Source: Bacillota bacterium (GTDB lineage Bacteria > Bacillota > Clostridia > Peptostreptococcales > Anaerovoracaceae). Taken from it: a DNA stretch of 49,264 nucleotides. The position numbers were made by a program, and so were the translations under genes. Within the stretch, counting starts at the first letter, position 1. Each line of letters starts with the position of its first letter. Below, in pieces: positions 45,130-49,264 of this stretch. The DNA lies in assembly GCA_017433375.1 (NCBI GenBank), contig JAFRHG010000015.1, positions 1 through 49,264 of the forward strand, given 5' to 3'. Under the pieces are notes generated by a model, which saw nothing but the letters and a program-made list of their open reading frames with translations, did not search any database and was not told where the DNA came from.

Positions 45130-45644
45130 CGTTTTCTCCTCTCTGCCTTTTCATAGGCGGCACAGTAGGCGTCCCGGGAGATCTCTCCCCGGCTGATTTT
45201 CCGTTCAATGCACAGCTGCAGCGCTTCGACCATCACCGAAAGCCGCTCCAGGGTGTACTGGGCATCGGCCAGGCTCTCCACCTCCGACTCGTCGATAACG
45301 TCATCCGCCGTGATCCGAACCAGGCTCTTCTCGATGTCCTCCACCTCGTACACGGAATCCAGCAGATGAAGGATGATGCCCGGAAGTTCCGAATCGGGAA
45401 CCCGAGGCACGTACCTCTTCCCGATCTCACAGTCCGTGCTGCAGTAGAAATTGCACAGTTCCGGGGCCTGGTAGACCTCGGACATGATCAGGACGTCCTG
45501 GGGATTGGGGCGCTGCTTCCCGTTTTCGATCCGCTCCAGCTTATCGTCGGATACGCCGATCTTTTCCGCGGCGTGCTCCCTGGACCAGCCGAGGGCCATC
45601 CTCCGGGAACGGTACGGGGTTGTGGGGGTCTTCGCTTCAGCCAT
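45126..45644 (-). CDS. XRE-family regulator with Cys-rich middle
   Basis: A 172-residue protein. An HTH_3 domain spans about residues 9-60 (YRSRRMALGWSREHAAEKIG; VSDDKLERIENGKQRPNPQD). Then comes ELCNFYCSTDCEIGKR with three spaced Cys, a pattern found in a recurrent clostridial regulator family and perhaps metal- or redox-responsive. The C-terminal helices are acidic. First gene of the unit with the lipoprotein and phzF. Target unknown. Confidence 0.85.
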   Translation of the reverse strand: MAEAKTPTTPYRSRRMALGWSREHAAEKIGVSDDKLERIENGKQRPNPQDVLIMSEVYQAPELCNFYCSTDCEIGKRYVPRVPDSELPGIILHLLDSVYEVEDIEKSLVRITADDVIDESEVESLADAQYTLERLSVMVEALQLCIERKISRGEISRDAYCAAYEKAERRKR

Positions 45645-45731
45645 GCTATACCTCGATGATTTTCTGTAAAGGCAATAACTGTCCGGGGCGGCCCTTCCGG
45701 CCGCGGTGCCGCACGTTGATTATACCATCAA

Positions 45732-45760
45732 TTGACGGAGGCGGAAAGGTGTGGTATCAT
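45732..45760 (+). promoter_or_regulatory. Promoter of the thioesterase gene
   Basis: TTGACG (45732-45737), 17 bp, TATCAT (45755-45760). A one-mismatch relative of the recurrent motif (45768-45777) lies in the leader. Confidence 0.75.
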
Positions 45761-45801
45761 GCTGCGGGCAAAGCCAACGAAAGAAAAGGAGGACGAATTC
45801 T

Positions 45802-46230
45802 ATGAAACGCTACCGTTCATCTCACATGGTCAGAATGGAGAACCTGAACCACCACGGCAATCTCTACGCCGGTCAGGGCATCGAATGGATGATCGAGACC
45901 TCCTTCATCGTGGTCTGCACCGAGTACGGCGACCCCCAGGGCCTGCTGTACAAGAATACCCACAAGTTCGATTTCTACCACTCCGTCGTCCCCGGCGACA
46001 TCATCACCTACGAAGGCCTGATCGTCCGGACCGGCCGGACCAGCCTGACCCTCCGGGTCGGCCTCTACAACGAAAAGACCGGCGTGCTCCACGCCGAGGG
46101 ATTCACCACCTTCGTTTCCGTCGACGAAAACAACCACTCCGTTCCCCACGGCATCGTCCTGGACGAACCCGCCGATGAGGAGGAGGCCCGCTGGCGGGCG
46201 GAGGCGGACAGCTTCTTCAGAAAAAAATAA
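45802..46230 (+). CDS. Hotdog-fold acyl-CoA thioesterase
   Basis: A 142-residue single hotdog domain. The segment MENLNHHGNLYAGQGIEWMI carries the Asn-His...Gly pattern and the active-site helix of the acyl-CoA thioesterase (BACH/YciA-like) family, and VVPGDIITYEGLIVRTGRTS forms the central strands. It should hydrolyse an acyl-CoA; chain length is not readable. It is not a second Kal: the N-terminal motif differs. AAGGAGG lies 9 nt before the ATG. Own promoter upstream. The hairpin after it faces the other strand. Confidence 0.88.
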   Translation: MKRYRSSHMVRMENLNHHGNLYAGQGIEWMIETSFIVVCTEYGDPQGLLYKNTHKFDFYHSVVPGDIITYEGLIVRTGRTSLTLRVGLYNEKTGVLHAEGFTTFVSVDENNHSVPHGIVLDEPADEEEARWRAEADSFFRKK

Positions 46231-46281
46231 AACAAAAGGTAACGACCGCTTCCTGTTTCCCAACATTCCGCGGTCGTTACC
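46231..46281 (-). terminator. Terminator of the GGA-rich RNA
   Basis: GGTAACGACCGC and GCGGTCGTTACC pair perfectly (12 bp, 46238-46249 with 46270-46281). The minus strand runs on as TTTTGTTTTATTTTTTT; the plus strand lacks a T-run, so it serves minus-strand transcription. Confidence 0.88.
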
Positions 46282-46514
46282 CTTCATGTGTTACATTTTG
46301 CACTTCCGGTGGACTCACCTCTTTCTTCCGGCTTCCGCTCATCTTCGTCATCCTGAGACCCTCTGTCCTGTTCCGTTCACCTCTATCACTCTTCCCGGTG
46401 ACACTTCCTCCGTCTTCCGGCTTCCCGTGAACTCCTCCAGGTTCGAATCACTCCGTATCCGACTCGCTTCTTCCTTTATTACCTTGGATCCGGGTCCTCC
46501 CTTTCTCCTTGGTT
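46231..46514 (-). ncRNA. GGA-rich small RNA, about 285 nt
   Basis: A free-standing minus-strand transcription unit between two plus-strand genes. It has a TTGCCA-N17-TATAAT promoter (46521-46549), a predicted start near 46514 and a perfect 12-bp terminator stem (46238-46281) followed by T-rich sequence. No reading frame of note. About 23 GGA triplets occur, several in hairpin loops: CGAGTC/GATTCG (46444-46466), GAAC/GTTC (46429-46444), TCAC/GTGA (46386-46401) and CTCA/TGAG (46338-46357). GTTCAC/GTGAAC (46375-46432) closes a larger domain. GGAAGCCGGAAG occurs twice. This is the layout of CsrA/RsmA-titrating RNAs. It does not match RNase P, tmRNA, SRP RNA or 6S RNA as I know them. Confidence 0.7.
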
Positions 46515-46520
46515 GACTGT

Positions 46521-46549
46521 ATTATATCATCACATTAAAGCGATGGCAA
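46521..46549 (-). promoter_or_regulatory. Promoter of the GGA-rich RNA
   Basis: Minus strand TTGCCA (46544-46549), exactly 17 bp, TATAAT (46521-46526): one of the best sigma-A promoters in the window, with no gene behind it on that strand until the terminator. Confidence 0.85.
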
Positions 46550-46647
46550 GAATTTTTCGGCAATTTCTCTAATTGTTTTTTCATGTTTTTTCAGGCAGGG
46601 GCTCTGCCCGTCCCCGGATTGCCTTTTTCCCCTGCCCCGGTTTGTGA

Positions 46648-46653
46648 TATAAT
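46648..46653 (+). promoter_or_regulatory. Extended -10 promoter of the HD gene
   Basis: TGATATAAT without a clear -35 element, 21-42 nt before the two candidate start codons. Confidence 0.6.
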
Positions 46654-46694
46654 GACCCGGGGGGTAACCCGAATTGACGAGGAACGATTTTCTG

Positions 46695-47552
46695 GTGGAA
46701 AAACAACTGCATAAGCTGGATCCGGACCTGCACAGGAGATTCGCGAATTCCATATTCCTGCTTCCGAAACTCCTGTCGAATTATCTTGTCCTTTTCCCGG
46801 AGTTCACGGATCATTCCGAGACCCATTCCGTTGCCATCATCGATTACTGCAACAAACTGATCGGTCATGACAATCTCGAGCATCTGAATGCCGACGAACT
46901 CTATGTCCTCCTCATGGGGGCCTATCTCCACGATGTGGGGATGGGCGTCTCCGAAAAGGATTTCCAGGAGTTCTCCGAGCAGGTGGAATTCGACAGCCGC
47001 ATCAGGGATCATGAAAACGCCAGCATGTTCGATGTGACCAGGGCCTATCACAACGATTTCTCGGCCTGCTTCATCGAGAAGTATTCCCAGCTCTTCGACT
47101 TCCCCTCAGAAGCCCATGAATTCGCGGTGATCCAGACCGCGAGGGGCCACAGAAAAGCGGACCTCTTCGACGAGGCTGAGTATCCCGCCAAGCTGCCTCT
47201 GGAAAACGGCAACACCGTATGCCTGCCCTACCTGACGGCGATCGTAAGGCTTGCCGACGAGGTGAATATAGAAAAGGACCGGAACCTGCTTCTGACCGTG
47301 GATCCCAGCAATGTGACCACGGAAAGGCAGCGCCTCGAGTTTGACAAACACGAGGCGGTAAAAAAGGTTACGATCTGTGAGGACAGAATAGAACTGGATG
47401 TACAGACCGACAATCCCTATCTCTTTGGGCTGATATCCCAGCTTGCGGATAAGGTCCAGGAGACCCTGGACTACTGCGTCAGGGTCGTGGACGAGAGGAC
47501 TGACTTCGTCATTACCCAGAAAAAGATCCAGATCGTCCGGCCCTCTGCCTGA
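46695..47552 (+). CDS. HD-domain phosphohydrolase-like protein
   Basis: A 285-residue HD-superfamily protein. Metal ligands are visible: His in FTDHSETHSVAI, the HD pair in GAYLHDVGMGV and the distal Asp in AIVRLADEVNI. The C-terminal part (LEFDKHEAVKKVTICEDRIE) is a small alpha/beta domain as in stand-alone HD proteins related to those linked to HtpG-like ATPases. The substrate is unknown, possibly a nucleotide. The start is uncertain: GTG at 46695 has GAGGAA 10 nt upstream; an in-frame TTG at 46674 would add seven residues. Codon use looks less GC-biased (AGG, ATA, GAG) than its neighbours, perhaps a transferred gene. Confidence 0.8.
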   Translation: MEKQLHKLDPDLHRRFANSIFLLPKLLSNYLVLFPEFTDHSETHSVAIIDYCNKLIGHDNLEHLNADELYVLLMGAYLHDVGMGVSEKDFQEFSEQVEFDSRIRDHENASMFDVTRAYHNDFSACFIEKYSQLFDFPSEAHEFAVIQTARGHRKADLFDEAEYPAKLPLENGNTVCLPYLTAIVRLADEVNIEKDRNLLLTVDPSNVTTERQRLEFDKHEAVKKVTICEDRIELDVQTDNPYLFGLISQLADKVQETLDYCVRVVDERTDFVITQKKIQIVRPSA

Positions 47553-47575
47553 ATCAAAATTTTTTCATGTTTTTC

Positions 47576-47605
47576 TTGGCGGCACCCCTGCCTTCGTGGT
47601 ATACT
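47576..47605 (+). promoter_or_regulatory. tRNA-Val promoter
   Basis: TTGGCG (47576-47581), 18 bp, TATACT (47600-47605), about 30 nt before the tRNA. Confidence 0.75.
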
Positions 47606-47635
47606 GTTGTCGCTGTCCGCGAAAGCGGATACCCG

Positions 47636-47711
47636 GTTCCGTTAGCTCAGCTGGGAGAGCGATTGGGTCACAACCAATAGGTCGGCGGTTCGAGCCCGTC
47701 ACGGAACACCA
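47636..47711 (+). tRNA. tRNA-Val (CAC)
   Basis: Acceptor GTTCCGT/ACGGAAC, D-arm GCTCAGCTGGGAGAGC, anticodon stem-loop ATTGG-GTCACAA-CCAAT with anticodon CAC, T-loop TTCGAGC, discriminator A and encoded CCA. It stands alone, with a promoter and a terminator. Confidence 0.93.
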
Positions 47712-47716
47712 GTAAA

Positions 47717-47748
47717 AAATCCCTGAAGCTCTTTTGCTTCAGGGATTT
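47717..47748. terminator. Bidirectional terminator, tRNA-Val / arcA
   Basis: AAATCCCTGAAGC pairs with GCTTCAGGGATTT across a 6-base loop. The minus strand continues with a T-run, the plus strand with TTCC. Confidence 0.85.
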
Positions 47749-47772
47749 TCCTTTCTTCCGTGATCTCTGTCC

Positions 47773-48993
47773 CTACAGATCGTCCCGGTTCACCGCGCAG
47801 CTCATGCAGCCCGGGCCGCCCCGTCCTCTGGACAGCTCCGCGCTGGGAATGGTGATAACCTCCAGTCCGTTGGACTCCAGCACGCTGTTGGTGATGTAGT
47901 TCCGGTCGTAGGTGATGATCTTGCCCGGCCTGATGCACAGGGTATTGGTTCCGTCGTTCCACTGCTCCCGCTGGGCTGCCATGGAATCGTTGCCGCCCAC
48001 GTGGATCAGCTTGACCGCCGGCACGCCCAGGATCTTCTTCAGCATATTCGCCATGGAATCGGTGATGGTGCTGAACTCGGTCTCCCCGTCCTTCGTCAGG
48101 TGGATCTCATAGATGCCCACCGCGTCCAGGATCTCACTGTGGATGGTGAACTTGTCGTAGTCGATCATGGTGAAGACCGTATCCAGATGCATGAAAGCCC
48201 GCCGCTTGGGGATATCGAAGACGATGATCCGCCGGATCCCGGATTCGCCCAGCAGCCTCTTGGCCAGGGCCTGGATGCCCAGGGCCGTTGTCCGCTGGCT
48301 GAGGCCGATGATCATGGTTTCCCGGTTCAGGATCATGATGTCGCCGCCCTCCAGGGCTTCCGGTCCGTCGAACTCGTACCACAGGGGCGTTCCCTCGGGC
48401 ACCACGTCGCGGTTGTATTTATGGATGTACTTCATCAGCAGGGATTCCCTGCGGCGGTTCTTCATCCGCATATGGTTGACGCAGATGCCGTCGCCGATGC
48501 AGGCCGCCGGATCCTTGGAAAAGTACAGGTTCGGCATGGGAGTCAGGTAATACAGGTTGGACGCGTAGACGTAGTCCGCCAGGGTCTCCTTGGCCTTCCT
48601 GGGCACATCGGATTTCTTCACGCCGGCGATCACCGTCTCCACCAGCTCCTTCGGCTCCATCCCCGAAAGGTACTCCGTCAGGATCTCGGAGATCTCCTCG
48701 GATTTGACCTCGCTGCAGTCCAAGAAGTCCCGGATGAACTCCGCCTTTACCGCCGGGTCGGCGATTGCCTTTGCGGTCTCATCCACATAGAAGAGAACCT
48801 CAACGCCGTTCTCCTCCAGCACCTGCACGTACCGGTCGTGCTCCTTCTGGGCCGCCTTCAGATAGGGAATATCATCAAAAAGCATGTTCTCGAGATTGTC
48901 CGGCACGATGCCTTCCACCGCCCGGTCGATCCGGTGCATCAGCACACGGTTCAGCTTCCCGATGTCAGAAAAATTGTGGACGCCTATACTCAT
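47773..48993 (-). CDS. arcA: Arginine deiminase
   Basis: A 406-residue arginine deiminase converting L-arginine to citrulline and ammonia, the first step of the ADI pathway. Landmarks are LMHRIDRAVEGI, TPMPNLYFSKDPAACIGDGI, FDGPEALEGGDIMIL, FMHLDTVFTMID and the C-terminal nucleophile region GRGGPGCMSCAVNRDDL, with the catalytic Cys before MS. Family members usually have GGPRCMSMP; here it is GGPGCMSCA. The start at 48993 has AAGGAGGTG upstream; the longer reading frame runs through the leader. arcB and arcC are not in the window. A GCAAAGGCAA copy lies inside and another upstream. Confidence 0.96.
   Translation of the reverse strand: MSIGVHNFSDIGKLNRVLMHRIDRAVEGIVPDNLENMLFDDIPYLKAAQKEHDRYVQVLEENGVEVLFYVDETAKAIADPAVKAEFIRDFLDCSEVKSEEISEILTEYLSGMEPKELVETVIAGVKKSDVPRKAKETLADYVYASNLYYLTPMPNLYFSKDPAACIGDGICVNHMRMKNRRRESLLMKYIHKYNRDVVPEGTPLWYEFDGPEALEGGDIMILNRETMIIGLSQRTTALGIQALAKRLLGESGIRRIIVFDIPKRRAFMHLDTVFTMIDYDKFTIHSEILDAVGIYEIHLTKDGETEFSTITDSMANMLKKILGVPAVKLIHVGGNDSMAAQREQWNDGTNTLCIRPGKIITYDRNYITNSVLESNGLEVITIPSAELSRGRGGPGCMSCAVNRDDL
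48765..48774 (-). repeat. GCAAAGGCAA motif copy in arcA
   Basis: Exact copy on the coding strand, in frame as Ala-Lys-Ala-Ile, followed by T. Confidence 0.8.
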
Positions 48994-49080
48994 TCGCGCA
49001 CCTCCTTTTTTGGCTCGGGGCCCCGAAAGAGGACCCGCTGATCTTCTCTTATCATAACACAGGCCGCAAATGTATGCTTT

Positions 49081-49110
49081 ATGAATATATGCATGAATAT
49101 GCAAAGGCAA
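49081..49110. repeat. ATGAATAT direct repeats plus a GCAAAGGCAA copy upstream of arcA
   Basis: ATGAATAT occurs at 49081-49088 and 49093-49100, directly followed by an exact GCAAAGGCAA at 49101-49110 (+). TGAATAT resembles an ArgR half-site; the spacing (12 bp, direct) is not the classic inverted ARG box. Confidence 0.5.
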
Positions 49111-49149
49111 CGCCCCTCCCCCGCCTCCAACAACTTTCTCAAAAAAGGC

Positions 49150-49179
49150 TTGAAATGCTCCGCCGGAATGTGCTATACT
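49150..49179 (+). promoter_or_regulatory. Promoter of the tRNA-Lys gene
   Basis: TTGAAA (49150-49155), 18 bp, TATACT (49174-49179), 29 nt before the tRNA. Confidence 0.78.
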
Positions 49180-49208
49180 GACTTGCGTCAGTCAGACAGA
49201 GATGACAT

Positions 49209-49264
49209 GCACCATTAGCTCAGCTGGCAGAGCACCTGACTCTTAATCAGGGTGTCCAGGGTTC
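49209..49264 (+). tRNA. tRNA-Lys (CTT), 3' end beyond the window
   Basis: Acceptor GCACCAT, D-arm GCTCAGCTGGCAGAGC, anticodon stem-loop CCTGA-CTCTTAA-TCAGG with anticodon CTT, and the start of the T-arm (CAGGGTTC). The sequence ends inside the T-arm. Confidence 0.92.

Noticed and set aside
45802-46230. Second 3-aminobutyryl-CoA ammonia-lyase
   Set aside because: It is also a hotdog protein, but the NHHGNLYAG helix is that of acyl-CoA thioesterases and the Kal-specific N-terminus is missing.
46231-46514. GGA-rich RNA as 6S RNA, tmRNA, RNase P RNA or SRP RNA
   Set aside because: The 5' and 3' ends do not form the closed long hairpin of 6S RNA, no tag reading frame or tRNA-like ends exist, and the conserved RNase P and SRP motifs are absent.
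46282-46520. Pyrimidine-rich region as a CRISPR-like or tandem repeat array on the plus strand
   Set aside because: CTTCCGGCTTCC occurs twice but without regular spacing; the minus-strand promoter and terminator explain the region better as an RNA gene.
47577-47591. Possible sigma-54 promoter TGGCGGCACCCCTGC before tRNA-Val
   Set aside because: GG-N10-GC spacing fits by chance, but the TTGCW part is poor and a good sigma-A promoter covers the same place.
47636-47711. tRNA-His reading of the tRNA at 47636
   Set aside because: The loop GTCACAA flanked by ATTGG/CCAAT fixes the anticodon as CAC (Val); GTG is not in the anticodon position.

Overview
The window looks like a stretch of chromosome from a GC-rich anaerobic Clostridia-type Bacillota (Firmicutes). 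The evidence is a CodY repressor next to hslVU, a complete lysine-fermentation operon with its sigma-54 control, an arginine deiminase, a membrane pyrophosphatase, an NhaC antiporter and classic Shine-Dalgarno starts. There is no phage, integrase, IS element or CRISPR array. I cannot name the species.

Layout. 1-281: a minus-strand tRNA run, Thr(TGT)-Tyr(GTA)-Gly (partial). 426-9100: minus-strand block yraN-yifB/comM-dprA-topA-hslV-hslU, then codY with its own promoters and an IMPACT-family gene. 9289-10715: a HAD phosphatase and an MBL-fold hydrolase. 10820-15153: a K+ uptake operon, trkA followed by two different trkH genes. 15344-17897: a small XRE regulator convergent with a K+-dependent-type membrane pyrophosphatase. 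18017-24193: rpoN-gap-pgk-tpiA-eno-secG (no cggR, no phosphoglycerate mutase). 24387-31785: kdd-kamA-kamB-kamC-kamD-kamE, lysine to 3-keto-5-aminohexanoate. 32069-34144: a sigma-54 activator. 34334-34723: kal, divergent. 34866-41586: rluB, an XpaC-like protein, a DUF815 ATPase, a CCA-adding enzyme, then a DUF5685-DnaJ-membrane protein trio. 41706-46230: NhaC, PhzF, a lipoprotein with an XRE regulator, and a thioesterase. 46231-46550: an apparently unannotated GGA-rich small RNA on the minus strand. 46695 to the end: an HD-domain protein, tRNA-Val(CAC), arcA and a partial tRNA-Lys(CTT).

How the parts work together. RpoN (sigma-54) is encoded in the window. The regulator at 32069-34144 has a GAFTGA AAA+ domain, and its N-terminal 340 residues are recognisably a copy of Kdd, the dehydrogenase encoded just downstream, with the NAD-binding glycine loop eroded. 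Well-formed -24/-12 promoters lie on both sides of it, driving kal (+) and kdd-kam (-). Both are accompanied by the same inverted repeat, TGAACC-N6-GGTTCA. This reads as a self-contained circuit in which a retired pathway enzyme senses a pathway intermediate and switches on lysine fermentation.

The second window-wide signal is a short motif, GCAAARGCAAY. It has 13 exact copies of GCAAAGGCAA and 4 of GCAAAAGCAA in 49 kb, on both strands, where about 0.1 of each would be expected by chance. It is concentrated between genes, and inside genes it usually encodes Ala-Lys-Ala with unusual GCA codons. Together with dprA and comM this raises, but does not show, the possibility of a DNA-uptake-type or chromosome-organising signal. 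The third is the GGA-rich RNA, which resembles CsrA/RsmA-titrating RNAs in design.
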